From Streptomyces ardesiacus (GTDB lineage: Bacteria; Actinomycetota; Actinomycetes; Streptomycetales; Streptomycetaceae), in assembly GCF_003112575.1 (NCBI RefSeq), contig NZ_BEWC01000001.1, forward strand, positions 248,001 to 312,000: 64,000 nt of DNA. Reading direction: 5' to 3'. This document shows, in pieces, positions 39,023-48,062 of this stretch. A model generated the notes under the pieces. It saw nothing but the letters and a program-made list of their open reading frames with translations, ran no database searches and was not told the DNA's origin. The translations under genes were made by a program, and so were the position numbers. Numbering within the stretch: the first letter of the stretch is position 1; every line of letters starts with the position of its first letter.

Positions 39023-39035
39023 ACGTGAGTCACGT
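39023..39035. promoter_or_regulatory. Palindrome upstream of the DUF5107 gene
   Basis: ACGTGA-G-TCACGT is a perfect 13-bp palindrome ending 63 bp before the GTG at 39099. It is the only structured element in the 171-bp divergent gap 38928-39098 and is a candidate operator. Confidence 0.5.
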
Positions 39036-39098
39036 CGCCCCGGCCCGCCCGGCGGAGCCCCTGTTCACCGCGCCGGGGAGCGGCTTCCATGGGGAAGC

Positions 39099-41111
39099 GT
39101 GACGACGATCCGACGCGAGGTACTGACGCTGCCCGCCGCGCCGCCGGGGCCGGACAACCCCCTGCCGCCGCTGCGCCCCCTGGACGAGGCCCACCGCATC
39201 GACGACCGGGACCGGGCCGAGCTGCCGCGCGACATGGCCCGGCAGGTGGACTACGCGCCCCTGCGCAGCCTGCTGCCCGTCCAGGTGCGGGACGGCTACG
39301 GACGCGAACGCGAACCGGGCGCGCTGGACGCCCTCGTCATCGAGAACGACCGGCTGCGCGCCACCGTCCTGCCCGCCCTCGGCGGCCGCATAGCCTCCCT
39401 CCACCACAAACCGACCGGCCGCGAACTGCTCTACGTCAACCCGGTGCTCCAGCCCGCCAACTTCGCCCTCAACGGCGCCTGGTTCTCCGGCGGCATCGAA
39501 TGGAACATCGGCGCCACCGGCCACACCACCCTGTCCTGCTCACCCGTGCACGCCGCCTCCGTCCCCGCCCCCGACGGCGGCGAGATGCTGCGCCTGTGGG
39601 AGTGGGAGCGGCTGCGCGACCTGCCCTTCCAGGTCGACCTGTGGCTGCCGGACGGCTCGGACTTCCTGTACGTCGGCGCCCGCATCCGCAACCCGCACGA
39701 GCGTCCAGTGCCCACCTACTGGTGGTCCAACATCGCGGTCCCCGAGGACCGCCGGGTCCTCGCCCCCGCGGACGAGGCCTGGCACTTCGGCTACGAGCGC
39801 CGCCTGCGCCGGGTCCCGGTGCCGGAGCACGACGGCGTCGACCGGACGTACCCGACCCGCAGCACCTACGCCGCCGACTACTTCTACGAGGTCCCGGACG
39901 GCAGGCGCCGCTGGATCGCCGCGCTCGACGGGAACGGGCAGGGGCTGGTGCAGACCTCGACCGACGTGCTGCGGGGCCGCAAGCTCTTCGTGTGGGGCAC
40001 CGGGCCCGGCGGGCGCCGCTGGCAGGAGTGGCTCACCGAGCCCGGCACCGGCGGCTACTGCGAGATCCAGGCCGGGCTGGCCCGCACCCAGCTCGAACAC
40101 GTCAGGCTGGAGGCGGAGAGCGAGGTGTCCTGGCTGGAGGCGTACGGGCCGCTCGACACCCCGTCCGACGGCGACTGGCACACCGTCCTGCGCGGGGCGG
40201 AGGACCGGCTCGAGGCCGCCCTGCCGCGGGCCGGCGTCGACGCCGCCCACGCCGCCTGGCTGCCCCACGCCGACGCCGAGCCCGGCGAGCGCCTGGCCAC
40301 CGGGTCGGGCTGGGGCGCCCTCGAAGTGCTGCGGGCCGGCTGGAAACTGCCCGGCACGCCCTTCGACGAGGACACCCTCGCCGAGCCGCAGCGGCCCTGG
40401 CTGCAGCTGCTGCGCTCCGGCTCGCTGCCCGAGCCGGAGGACCGCGAAGTGCCCGGCGGGACGCTGGTCGCCCGGCCCTGGCGGGACATGCTGGAGACCA
40501 CGGCCGCCGCGCCCCTGGCCGAGTACCACCTCGGTGTCGCCCAGTGGCACGGCGACGACCGTGCCCAGGCGGTGCGGAGCTGGGAACGCGGCCTCCGGAG
40601 CATCGAAAGAGCCGAGGCCGCCGACGACGCCGGGCACGTCACGGTCGTCGGCCGGTGGCCGTTGCTGCGCTGCCTCGCCGTCGCCGACCAGGAGGACGGC
40701 CACCACGAGCGCGCCGCCGACCGGTACGCGCAGGCCTTCGCGGACCTGTGCGCACGCCGCCCGGACGACCCGCGGGACACGGACGGGGACGGACGGTGGG
40801 CCGCCGTCGCCGCCGCGCTCGGGGGAGAGGCGATCGGGGCGCTGCTCGCGGCCGGGCGGCCCGCCGACGCCCGTGCCGTGTGGGAGCGGCTGGACCCCGC
40901 GACCCGGGCCCGGGGCCGCTTCCGTCTGACGGAGGCGGAGCTGCTGGCCGCCGAGGGCCGGCGGGAGGAGGCGCGGGCCGTCTTCGACGAGGGCTTCGAG
41001 GTCGCCGACCTGAGGGAGGGCGACGAGAGCATCGGATCGCTGTGGGCACGGCTCGACGACGCACCGCTCCCGGCCCGCCACGACTTCCGGATGCGGCCGG
41101 ACCGGGGGTGA
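39099..41111 (+). CDS. DUF5107 domain protein with C-terminal TPR-like region
   Basis: A 670-residue protein. Residues about 75-370 form a galactose-mutarotase-like beta-sandwich of the DUF5107 type (VLPALGGRIASLHHKPTGRE, FSGGIEWNIGATGHT, YWWSNIAVPEDRRVL). From about 460 the sequence is helical and TPR-like (EYHLGVAQWHGDDRAQAVRS, AEGRREEARAVFDEGFEVAD). Such proteins are linked to carbohydrate metabolism, but no activity is established. GTG 39099 has GGGGAA upstream. Confidence 0.82.
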   Translation: MTTIRREVLTLPAAPPGPDNPLPPLRPLDEAHRIDDRDRAELPRDMARQVDYAPLRSLLPVQVRDGYGREREPGALDALVIENDRLRATVLPALGGRIASLHHKPTGRELLYVNPVLQPANFALNGAWFSGGIEWNIGATGHTTLSCSPVHAASVPAPDGGEMLRLWEWERLRDLPFQVDLWLPDGSDFLYVGARIRNPHERPVPTYWWSNIAVPEDRRVLAPADEAWHFGYERRLRRVPVPEHDGVDRTYPTRSTYAADYFYEVPDGRRRWIAALDGNGQGLVQTSTDVLRGRKLFVWGTGPGGRRWQEWLTEPGTGGYCEIQAGLARTQLEHVRLEAESEVSWLEAYGPLDTPSDGDWHTVLRGAEDRLEAALPRAGVDAAHAAWLPHADAEPGERLATGSGWGALEVLRAGWKLPGTPFDEDTLAEPQRPWLQLLRSGSLPEPEDREVPGGTLVARPWRDMLETTAAAPLAEYHLGVAQWHGDDRAQAVRSWERGLRSIERAEAADDAGHVTVVGRWPLLRCLAVADQEDGHHERAADRYAQAFADLCARRPDDPRDTDGDGRWAAVAAALGGEAIGALLAAGRPADARAVWERLDPATRARGRFRLTEAELLAAEGRREEARAVFDEGFEVADLREGDESIGSLWARLDDAPLPARHDFRMRPDRG

Positions 41112-41142
41112 GTCCCGGCCGGCCCGCCGTCCCCGGGCCGGC

Positions 41143-41493
41143 CTACTGCTGCCGCCGGTCCACGTACTCGTAGATCGCCCCGTCCGGGTGGCGGGCGATC
41201 AGGTTGCGGCCCGCCGGGGTGGCGACCGGGCCGGCGATGATGTCCGCGCCCAGTGAGCCGAGTACCCGGTGCGTCTCCTCGACGTCCGTCACGGCGATCG
41301 TCGCGGCCACCTTGCGCAGCACCTCGAGTTGGGACTCGGGCCCGCTCATCAGCAGGAAGCAGCCGACGGCGGCGACTTCGACGCCGCCGCGTTCGAAACG
41401 GAGGGCCTCGCCGCCGGCCAGACCCTCGTAGAAGGGGATCGCCTTGTCCAGGTCGTCGACGTAGATGCGCAGTGTGGCTCCCAGAATGTCCAT
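41143..41493 (-). CDS. VOC (glyoxalase/bleomycin-resistance fold) protein
   Basis: A 116-residue VOC protein: LRIYVDDLDKAIPFYEGLAG and GRNLIARHPDGAIYEYVDRR. The metal ligands of glyoxalase I are not all evident, so the activity is unknown. TAGGCT (41506-41501, minus) precedes the ATG by 7 nt, suggesting a leaderless mRNA. Confidence 0.85.
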   Translation of the reverse strand: MDILGATLRIYVDDLDKAIPFYEGLAGGEALRFERGGVEVAAVGCFLLMSGPESQLEVLRKVAATIAVTDVEETHRVLGSLGADIIAGPVATPAGRNLIARHPDGAIYEYVDRRQQ

Positions 41494-41558
41494 ACGGAGG
41501 AGCCTAGTTGGGACCGCCCGCCGGGCACCTCCCGTCCGGCCATGGAAGCCGGGCCCGC

Positions 41559-41573
41559 GGGTACCCGCAACGC
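41559..41573 (+). promoter_or_regulatory. GGGTAC-type -10 element before the holin-like gene
   Basis: GGGTAC (41559-41564), 9 nt before the ATG, is the -10 of SigB-class promoters in Streptomyces. The expected GNNT -35 is imperfect here. The block GCGGGTACCCG-nn-ACGCATGAAC is shared with the gene at 59202. Confidence 0.45.
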
Positions 41574-42104
41574 ATGAACCGCATGGATCACTTGGAACAC
41601 CTGGACAGGCAACTGGTCGACGAACTGGCGCAGGTGGCACGCGAGACCGTGCGCGACGAACTGCGCGAACAGACCCGCAGGCAGCGCCGCAAGGCCGCGT
41701 TGTACGCCGCGTCCGGCACCGCCGCCCTGTACGCGGGCGCCGCCGTCGCCCTCGCCGTGGGGCTGGCCCTCGCCCTCGTACTGCCCGGCTGGGCCGCCGC
41801 GCTGAGCACGGCCGTCCTCCTGGGCGTCGTGGCCCAGCTCCTGCGCGGCGCGGCCCGGCCGCACGCCTCCGGGCCGGGCTCCGCCCACGGCACCGGTGCG
41901 GAGCACGTGGCCGGCGGCGGTGCGCCCGCCGCACCGCCCGGCGGACTCGGCGTGCCGTACCCGCCGGTGCCGCCGGTCGCACCCGGCGGCGCGGGCGGCG
42001 CGACCGGTGCCCCGGGCGCGGGCACGCCCGCACCGGGCGGCACCGGGCGGGCCGCCCCGCGCCAGGACGACATCGACCCCGAGGCGCGGCGCGGGCGCGG
42101 CTGA
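41574..42104 (+). CDS. Holin-like (actinobacterial phage-holin family) membrane protein
   Basis: A 176-residue protein. An amphipathic, charged N-terminus (LDRQLVDELAQVARETVRDE) is followed by two membrane segments (about 43-68 and 72-92), then a Gly/Pro/Ala-rich tail of about 80 residues. This resembles the small 'phage holin family' membrane proteins common in actinobacterial chromosomes; lysis activity is not implied. The promoter is of the SigB type, suggesting stress induction. Confidence 0.7.
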   Translation: MNRMDHLEHLDRQLVDELAQVARETVRDELREQTRRQRRKAALYAASGTAALYAGAAVALAVGLALALVLPGWAAALSTAVLLGVVAQLLRGAARPHASGPGSAHGTGAEHVAGGGAPAAPPGGLGVPYPPVPPVAPGGAGGATGAPGAGTPAPGGTGRAAPRQDDIDPEARRGRG

Positions 42105-42114
42105 CCGGCTGCGG

Positions 42115-42165
42115 ACAGGGGTGCGCCCCGCACGGACGGACGGTCCGTGCGGGGCGCACCCCTGT
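42115..42165. terminator. 23-bp perfect hairpin, bidirectional terminator
   Basis: Exact 23-bp arms (42115-42137 and 42143-42165) around a 5-nt loop lie 10 bp after the holin-like gene and 20 bp after the end of the convergent F420-type oxidoreductase gene. It serves both strands. Confidence 0.85.
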
Positions 42166-42185
42166 GCCGTCGGCGGTCGTGTGCG

Positions 42186-43148
42186 TCAGACGGCCTGCTG
42201 CAGCTGCGGCAGCACCTTGGTGCGGTAGAGGTCGAAGAAGCCGCGCAGGTCCGGGCCGATCTGGTTGACGTAGACGCGGTCGAAGCCGGCGTCGGCGAAC
42301 CGCCGCAGTTCCGCGACGTGTTCGTCCACGTCCGCGCCGCACACCCGGCTGTCGCGGACCATGTCCTCGGTGACCAGGGTCTGCGCCTGCTCGAAGTGCT
42401 TGGGCGAGGGCAGCACCTGGCCCAGTTCGCCGGGCAACTGCTCGTTGGCCCACAGGCGGTGCACCGTGCGTACGGCCTCGTCCTTGTCGGTGTCGTAGCA
42501 GACCTTGGTGCCCCCGCTGACCAGCTTCCCGCCGCCCCCGCCCTTGCGGTACTGCTCCACCATCGCGGCGTCCGGCATCATCGTGATGTATCCGTCGCCG
42601 ACCCGGGCCGCCAGCTTCGTCGCCGCCGGGCCGAACCCGGAGATGTCGATCGGCACCGGCTCGTCCGGCACCGTGTACAGGCGGGCGTTCTCCACCGTGT
42701 AGTGGGTGCCGTGGTGGTTGACCTCCTCGCCGCTGAACAGCCGGCGCATGATCAGGATGGCCTCCTCCAGCATCTCCAGCCGCACGTGCGCGGCGGGCCA
42801 GGCGTCGCCGAAGATGTGCTCGTTCAGCGCCTCGCCGGTGCCCACGCCCAGCCGGAACCGGCCGCCCGTCATCACCGCGCTGGTCGCGGCGGCCTGGGCC
42901 ACCACCGCCGGGTGGATGCGCACGGTTGGGCAGGTCACCGCCGTCTCGACCGGCAGGGACACGGCGTCGGACAGGGCGCCGATCACCGACCACACGAAGG
43001 GGCTCTGGCCCTGTTCGCCGTTCCAGGGGTGGTAGTGGTCGGAGATCCACAACGCCTGGAATCCGGCCTGCTCGGCCATCCGCGCCTGCTCGATCAGCTC
43101 CGCGGGACCGTACTGCTCGCACGAGAGGAAATAGCCGTACTCGGGCAT
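42186..43148 (-). CDS. LLM-class F420-dependent oxidoreductase (TIGR03557-like)
   Basis: A 320-residue luciferase-like protein: GYFLSCEQYGPAELIEQARM, ALWISDHYHPWNGEQGQSPF, TGGRFRLGVGTGEALNEHI and the C-terminal AGFDRVYVNQIGPD. It resembles F420-dependent glucose-6-phosphate dehydrogenase relatives, but that substrate is not assured. A SigB-type promoter, GGTT-N15-GGGTAC, lies 42-66 bp upstream, and GGAGG precedes the ATG. Confidence 0.88.
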   Translation of the reverse strand: MPEYGYFLSCEQYGPAELIEQARMAEQAGFQALWISDHYHPWNGEQGQSPFVWSVIGALSDAVSLPVETAVTCPTVRIHPAVVAQAAATSAVMTGGRFRLGVGTGEALNEHIFGDAWPAAHVRLEMLEEAILIMRRLFSGEEVNHHGTHYTVENARLYTVPDEPVPIDISGFGPAATKLAARVGDGYITMMPDAAMVEQYRKGGGGGKLVSGGTKVCYDTDKDEAVRTVHRLWANEQLPGELGQVLPSPKHFEQAQTLVTEDMVRDSRVCGADVDEHVAELRRFADAGFDRVYVNQIGPDLRGFFDLYRTKVLPQLQQAV

Positions 43149-43189
43149 GAGGGTGCCTCCGGACAGGAAGAGGGTGGGTCCGGGGCCGG

Positions 43190-43214
43190 GTACCCGGGCG
43201 CGGGGCCGGCAACC
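43190..43214 (-). promoter_or_regulatory. SigB-type promoter of the F420-type oxidoreductase gene
   Basis: On the minus strand GGTT (43214-43211) is followed after 15 bp by GGGTAC (43195-43190), matching GNNT-N14-16-GGGTAC/T. The ATG is 41 nt downstream of the -10. On the plus strand of the same gap, GTTT (43262-43265)-N15-GGGGAC (43281-43286) is a weaker match 41 bp before the NDH-2-like gene. Confidence 0.6.
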
Positions 43215-43327
43215 GGCGGTGCGGCGGATTCCTCGCCCGAGGGGGCCCCTTCCCCGCGCACGTTTGGGCGCCCCGGCCCAGGGGACGCGGAAGGCTCACG
43301 AGGTACGCGACAGCCCGGAGGCGAACC

Positions 43328-45268
43328 GTGAGCCGACCCCGCATCGTGATCGTCGGTGCCGGCTTCGCCGGGTACCGGACGGCCCGCACCCTGTCCCGGC
43401 TCACCCGGCACCAGGCCGACATCACCGTGCTCAACCCGACCGACTACTTCCTCTACCTGCCCCTGTTGCCCCAGGTCGCCGCCGGAATCCTGGAACCGCG
43501 CCGGGTCAGCGTGTCCCTGTCGGGCACGCTCCCGCACGTCCGGCTGGTGCTCGGCGAGGCCGACGGCATCGACCTGGACGGGCGCACCGTGCACTACACC
43601 GGCCCGGAGGGGGAGGAGGGCACCCTGCCCTACGACCGGCTGGTGCTCGCCGCGGGCAGCGTCAACAAACTGCTGCCCGTCCCCGGTGTCGCCGAGCACG
43701 CCCACGGCTTCCGCGGGCTGCCGGAGGCGCTCTACCTGCGCGACCACGTGACCCGGCAGGTGGAGCTGGCCGCGGCGACGGACGACCGGGCCGAGTGCGC
43801 CGCGCGGTGCACGTTCGTCGTGGTCGGCGCGGGCTACACGGGCACCGAGGTCGCCGCGCACGGCGCGATGTACACCGACGCGCAGGTCCGCAGGCACCCG
43901 ATGCGCACGGGCATGCGGCCCCGCTGGATGCTGCTGGACGTGGCGCCCCGGGTCATGCCGGAGATGGACGAACGGCTCTCCCGCACCGCCGAGCGGGTCC
44001 TGCGGCAGCGGGGCGTCGACGTGCGGATGGGGACCTCCGTGAAGGAGGCCACGCGCGACGGGGTGGTGCTCACCGACGGGACGACCGTCGGCACCCGCAC
44101 CCTGGTGTGGTGCGTGGGCGTACGGCCCGACCCGCTGGTGGAGTCCCTGGGGCTGCCCATGGAACGGGGCCGGCTGCTCGTCGACCCCCACCTCCAGGTA
44201 CCCGGGCGGCCGGAGCTGTTCGCCTGCGGCGACGTGGCCGCCGTACCCGACCTCGACCGGCCCGGCCAGTACACGCCGATGACCGCGCAGCACGCCTGGC
44301 GGCACGGCAAGGTCTGCGCCCACAACGTCGTCGCGTCGCTCGGCCGGGGGAAACGGCGGGCCTACCGCCACCGTGACCTGGGGTTCGTCGTGGACCTCGG
44401 GGGCGCCAAGGCCGCCGCCGACCCGCTGGGCCTGCCGATGTCCGGCGTGGCCGCCGGCGCGGTCACCCGCGGCTACCACCTCGCCGCGATGCCGGGCAAC
44501 CGCGTCCGGGTCGCCGCCGACTGGCTGCTCGACGCGGTGCTGCCCCGCCAGGCCGTGCAGCTCGGCCTCGTACGGTCCTGGTCCGTACCGCTGGAGTCGT
44601 CCTCGCCCGAGGTCGCGCGGGTCCCGGGACGTCCGGGGCGGCCCGGCACGGACGCCGGACGAGCCGGCGAACCGGCGAAGGCACCACCGGCCGGCGAGGC
44701 GGCGGAGAAGCGGCCCGGCGGCGAGCCGGCCGAGGGCCGGCCCGGTGGTGAACCGGCCGAGGGCCGGCCCGGTGGTGAGCCCGCCAAGAACCAGCCCGGC
44801 GGTGAACCGGCCAAGAGCCAGCAGGCCGGTGAGTCCGCCAAGAATCAGTCCGCCGGTGAACCCGCCAAGAACCAGCCCGGCGGCGAGTCCGCCAAGAACC
44901 AGCCCGGCGGTGAACCGGCCAAGAACCAGCCCACCGGCGAACCCGCCAAGAACCAGCCGCGCGGAGGGGATGCCAAGAAGGGGCCGTCCGGGTCGCCCCG
45001 CGCGTCCGGCAGGCCCCGCCGGGCCGTGGAAGCCGCCGGACCGCGTCCCGCCCGGGGCGGCTCCGCCAAGCCGGGGAAGGCCTCGCGCGGGACCGGCGCG
45101 GGCGCCGCCGGCAAGCGGCCCACGGCCTCGCCCGGACCGACCCGTTCCGCGGGCCCGCCCACCGAGCCCGGTCCCGAACCCCCGGCGCACCAGCCGCCCC
45201 CCGGACCCGACATCGCCCCCGGCCCCGTCAGGCGCACCGACGGCCGTGCCGAGGAAGGAGACTCATGA
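43328..45268 (+). CDS. NDH-2-like FAD/NAD(P) oxidoreductase with a 9-residue repeat tail
   Basis: A 646-residue protein. Residues 1-430 are a type II NADH dehydrogenase: FAD site IVIVGAGFAGYRTARTL, NAD site FVVVGAGYTGTEVAAHG (about 163-179), ELFACGDVAAVP (about 296-307), and the NDH-2 membrane-anchoring helix AADWLLDAVLPRQAVQLGLV. It would pass electrons from NADH to quinone at the membrane. Residues 447-545 are eleven 9-residue units of the type GEPAKNQPG, then a basic Pro/Ala/Gly-rich end. GTG 43328 has GGAGG upstream. It is coupled to transketolase by ATGA. Confidence 0.88.
   Translation: MSRPRIVIVGAGFAGYRTARTLSRLTRHQADITVLNPTDYFLYLPLLPQVAAGILEPRRVSVSLSGTLPHVRLVLGEADGIDLDGRTVHYTGPEGEEGTLPYDRLVLAAGSVNKLLPVPGVAEHAHGFRGLPEALYLRDHVTRQVELAAATDDRAECAARCTFVVVGAGYTGTEVAAHGAMYTDAQVRRHPMRTGMRPRWMLLDVAPRVMPEMDERLSRTAERVLRQRGVDVRMGTSVKEATRDGVVLTDGTTVGTRTLVWCVGVRPDPLVESLGLPMERGRLLVDPHLQVPGRPELFACGDVAAVPDLDRPGQYTPMTAQHAWRHGKVCAHNVVASLGRGKRRAYRHRDLGFVVDLGGAKAAADPLGLPMSGVAAGAVTRGYHLAAMPGNRVRVAADWLLDAVLPRQAVQLGLVRSWSVPLESSSPEVARVPGRPGRPGTDAGRAGEPAKAPPAGEAAEKRPGGEPAEGRPGGEPAEGRPGGEPAKNQPGGEPAKSQQAGESAKNQSAGEPAKNQPGGESAKNQPGGEPAKNQPTGEPAKNQPRGGDAKKGPSGSPRASGRPRRAVEAAGPRPARGGSAKPGKASRGTGAGAAGKRPTASPGPTRSAGPPTEPGPEPPAHQPPPGPDIAPGPVRRTDGRAEEGDS
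44666..44962 (+). repeat. Eleven tandem 27-bp coding repeats
   Basis: Eleven in-frame 27-bp units encode variants of GEPAKNQPG (GEPAEGRPG, GESAKNQSA and others). Units are degenerate but the period is exact. The peptide alternates Glu and Lys with Pro and Gly, so it should be an extended, zwitterionic and unstructured tail. Confidence 0.9.
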
Positions 45269-47112
45269 ACACCGGTGAACTCGTCGACCTCGGACAGCAG
45301 TTGCGCGTCGACAGCGTACGGGCGTCCGCCGCCGCGGGCTCCGGACACCCGACGTCGTCGATGTCCGCCGCGGACCTGATGGCCGTACTGCTGGCCAACC
45401 ACCTCCGCTACGACTTCGAACGCCCCGACCACCCCGGCAACGACCGTTTCGTGCTCTCCAAGGGACACGCCTCGCCCCTGCTGTACTCCGCCTTCAAGGC
45501 GGCCGGCGCCATCGACGACCAGGAACTGCTCACCTTCCGCAAGCTGGGCAGCCGCCTGGAGGGGCACCCCACGCCGCAGCGACTGCCGTGGGTCGAGACC
45601 GCCACCGGTTCGCTCGGCCAGGGACTGCCCGTGGGCGTCGGCATCGCGCTGTCCGGCAAGCGGCTCGAGCACACCGACTTCCGCGTGTGGGTGCTGTGCG
45701 GCGACAGCGAGCTGGCCGAGGGATCGGTGTGGGAGGCCGCCGAACACGCCGGGCACGAGCACCTCGACAACCTCACCGTGATCGTCGACGTCAACCGCCT
45801 CGGCCAGCGCGGCCCCACCCGGCACGGCCACGACCTCGACGCCTACGCGCGCCGTTTCAGGGCCTTCGGATGGCACACGATCGAGATCGACGGCCACGAC
45901 GTCGACGCCGTCGACCGTGCCTACGGCGAGGCCCTGTCCACCAGGGGACAGCCCACCGCGATCATCGCCCGCACCCTCAAGGGCAAGGGCGTCGCGGCCG
46001 TGGAGGACCGCGAGGGACAGCACGGCAAGCCCCTGCCGGAGGCCGAGGAGGCCGTGGCCGAACTCGGCGGCCCCCGCGACATCGAGGTGCGGGTGCACGC
46101 GCCCGAGGCCGCGCGGGCCCTGCACTCGACGGGCACCGGACAGACCGAGCTGCCGCGCTACGACAAGGGCGACGAGGTCGCCACCCGCAACGCGTTCGGC
46201 GAGGCGCTCGCCGCCGTCGGCACCGCGAGCGGCGACGTCGTCGCCCTGGACGGCGAGGTCGGCGACTCCACGCGGGCCGAGTTCTTCGCCAAGGAACACC
46301 CCGAGCGCTACTTCGAGTGCTACATCGCCGAGCAGCAGATGGTCGCCGCCGCGGTGGGGATGGCCGCGCGCGGCTGGGTGCCGTTCGCCACCACGTTCGC
46401 CGCCTTCCTGACCCGCGCCCACGACTTCGTGCGCATGGCCTCCGTCAGCGGCTCCGGCATCAACCTCGTCGGCTCCCACGCGGGCGTCGCCATCGGCCAG
46501 GACGGGCCCAGCCAGATGGGCCTGGAGGACCTCGCGATGATGCGGGCCGTGCACGGCTCGACCGTGCTCTACCCGTGCGACGCCAACCAGACCGCTCGGC
46601 TGGTCGCCGAGATGGCCGGCCTGGAGGGCATCCGCTACCTGCGCACCTCGCGCGGCGAGAGCAAGGTGATCTACGGCCCCGACGAGGAGTTCCCCGTCGG
46701 CGGCAGCAAGGTGCTGCGCTCCTCCGACGCCGACCGGCTCACCGTGGTCGCGGCGGGGGTGACCCTGCACGAGGCGCTCGCCGCGGCCGACGCCCTCGGG
46801 CGGGACGGCATCCCGGTCCGGGTGATCGACCTGTACTCGGTCAAGCCCGTCGACCGGGTTACCCTGCGGGCGGCCGCAGAGGAGACCGGCTGCCTGGTGA
46901 CGGTGGAGGACCACCGGCGGGAGGGCGGCATCGGCGACGCCGTCCTGGACGCGTTCACGGACGGACGGCCCGTGCCCCGGCTGGTGCGGCTCGCGGTCAC
47001 GACGATGCCGGGCTCGGCGTCCCCGGCGGAGGAACTGCACGCCGCCGGGATCGACGCCGAGTCCATCGAGGCGGCCGCACGGATGCTCGTGGAGCAGGCG
47101 ATCGTTCCGTGA
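45265..47112 (+). CDS. tkt: Transketolase
   Basis: A 615-residue one-chain transketolase transferring C2 units in the pentose-phosphate pathway. The thiamine-diphosphate motif is GDSELAEGSVWEAAEHAG through IVDVNRLGQRG. SGHPTSSMSAADL, LSKGHASPLLYSAF, TGSLGQGLPVGVGIA and the pyrimidine-domain FFAKEHPERYFECYIAEQQM are present. It is shorter than the housekeeping enzyme (about 690), so it is likely a second copy. It overlaps its neighbours by 4 bp on both sides. Confidence 0.93.
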   Translation: MNTGELVDLGQQLRVDSVRASAAAGSGHPTSSMSAADLMAVLLANHLRYDFERPDHPGNDRFVLSKGHASPLLYSAFKAAGAIDDQELLTFRKLGSRLEGHPTPQRLPWVETATGSLGQGLPVGVGIALSGKRLEHTDFRVWVLCGDSELAEGSVWEAAEHAGHEHLDNLTVIVDVNRLGQRGPTRHGHDLDAYARRFRAFGWHTIEIDGHDVDAVDRAYGEALSTRGQPTAIIARTLKGKGVAAVEDREGQHGKPLPEAEEAVAELGGPRDIEVRVHAPEAARALHSTGTGQTELPRYDKGDEVATRNAFGEALAAVGTASGDVVALDGEVGDSTRAEFFAKEHPERYFECYIAEQQMVAAAVGMAARGWVPFATTFAAFLTRAHDFVRMASVSGSGINLVGSHAGVAIGQDGPSQMGLEDLAMMRAVHGSTVLYPCDANQTARLVAEMAGLEGIRYLRTSRGESKVIYGPDEEFPVGGSKVLRSSDADRLTVVAAGVTLHEALAAADALGRDGIPVRVIDLYSVKPVDRVTLRAAAEETGCLVTVEDHRREGGIGDAVLDAFTDGRPVPRLVRLAVTTMPGSASPAEELHAAGIDAESIEAAARMLVEQAIVP

Positions 47113-48062
47113 GGGCGAGTGGCGGCCGCAGCGGCGGAGGGACGGGGACGCGGACCGTACGGGCCGGCCGGCGCACCGTGGAGGTCCACCGGCCGGAGAA
47201 GGTGCTGTTCCCGGCCGGGGACGGCGGCGCCGAGGAGTACACCAAGGGCGATCTCGTCGACTACTGCCGTGCCGTCGCCCCGTTCATGCTGCCCCACCTG
47301 CGGGGCCGCCCCCTGATGCTGGAGCGGCACCCGGACGGGATCGACGGACCGCGGTTCATGCAGAAGAACACGCCCGAGCACTACCCGGATTGGATCCGCC
47401 GGGTCGAGGTCGGCAAGGAGGGCGGCACGGTCTGCCACACCGTCTGCGACGACTCCGCCACCCTCGTCCACCTCGCCGACCAGGCCGCCCTCACCCTGCA
47501 CCGCTGGCTGTCCCGGACCGGGCGGCTGGACCGGCCCGACCGCATGGTCTTCGACCTCGACCCGGCCGGGGACGACTTCGAGACGGTCCGGTCCGCGGCC
47601 GGGCTGCTGGGGGAACTGCTCGGCGAGCTGAGGCTGCCCTCGGCGCCGATGACCACCGGGTCCCGGGGACTGCACGTCGTCGTCCCGCTGGACGGCCGCC
47701 AGGACTTCGACGACGTACGGGAGTTCGCGCGGGCCGTCGCCGACGTCCTGGCCGCCGCCCACCCGGACCGGCTCACCACCGCGGCCCGCAAGAAGGACCG
47801 CGGCGACCGGCTCTACCTCGACATCCAGCGCAACGCCTACGCCCAGACCGCCGTCGCCCCCTTCACCGTGCGCGCCCTGCCCGGCGCCCCCGTGGCCACG
47901 CCGTTCACCTGGGACCAACTGGACGACCCGGGACTGCACGCCCGCCGCTGGACCGTCGCGGACGCCGTGGACCAGGCCCGCACCCGGCCCTGGTCCGGGC
48001 TCACGGCCCGCACCCGGGCCCTGGGCCCCGCCCGACGGCGGCTGAACGCCCTGCGCGGCTGA
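47109..48062 (+). CDS. LigD-type polymerase domain protein (archaeo-eukaryotic primase family)
   Basis: A 317-residue stand-alone LigD polymerase domain, used in bacterial non-homologous end joining to fill or extend ends. The core residues are visible: Asp149 and Asp151 in VFDLDPAGDD, His189 in GSRGLHVVVPL, and Asp238 in DRLYLDIQRNAYAQT. LMLERHPDGIDGPRFMQKN and PEHYPDWIRRV are family signatures. No ligase or nuclease domain is attached, and no ku gene is in the window. GTG 47109 overlaps the transketolase stop (GTGA). Confidence 0.92.
   Translation: MRASGGRSGGGTGTRTVRAGRRTVEVHRPEKVLFPAGDGGAEEYTKGDLVDYCRAVAPFMLPHLRGRPLMLERHPDGIDGPRFMQKNTPEHYPDWIRRVEVGKEGGTVCHTVCDDSATLVHLADQAALTLHRWLSRTGRLDRPDRMVFDLDPAGDDFETVRSAAGLLGELLGELRLPSAPMTTGSRGLHVVVPLDGRQDFDDVREFARAVADVLAAAHPDRLTTAARKKDRGDRLYLDIQRNAYAQTAVAPFTVRALPGAPVATPFTWDQLDDPGLHARRWTVADAVDQARTRPWSGLTARTRALGPARRRLNALRG

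Noticed and set aside
41574..42104. Prophage remnant suggested by the holin-like protein
   Set aside because: No other phage gene is nearby, and similar proteins are ordinary chromosomal genes in Streptomyces.
44666..44962. Regular 27-bp repeats as a CRISPR-like array
   Set aside because: The repeats are contiguous without spacers and in frame with the NDH-2-like protein.
47109..48062. Complete NHEJ ligase
   Set aside because: Only the polymerase domain is encoded; ligase and nuclease motifs and a ku gene are absent from the window.
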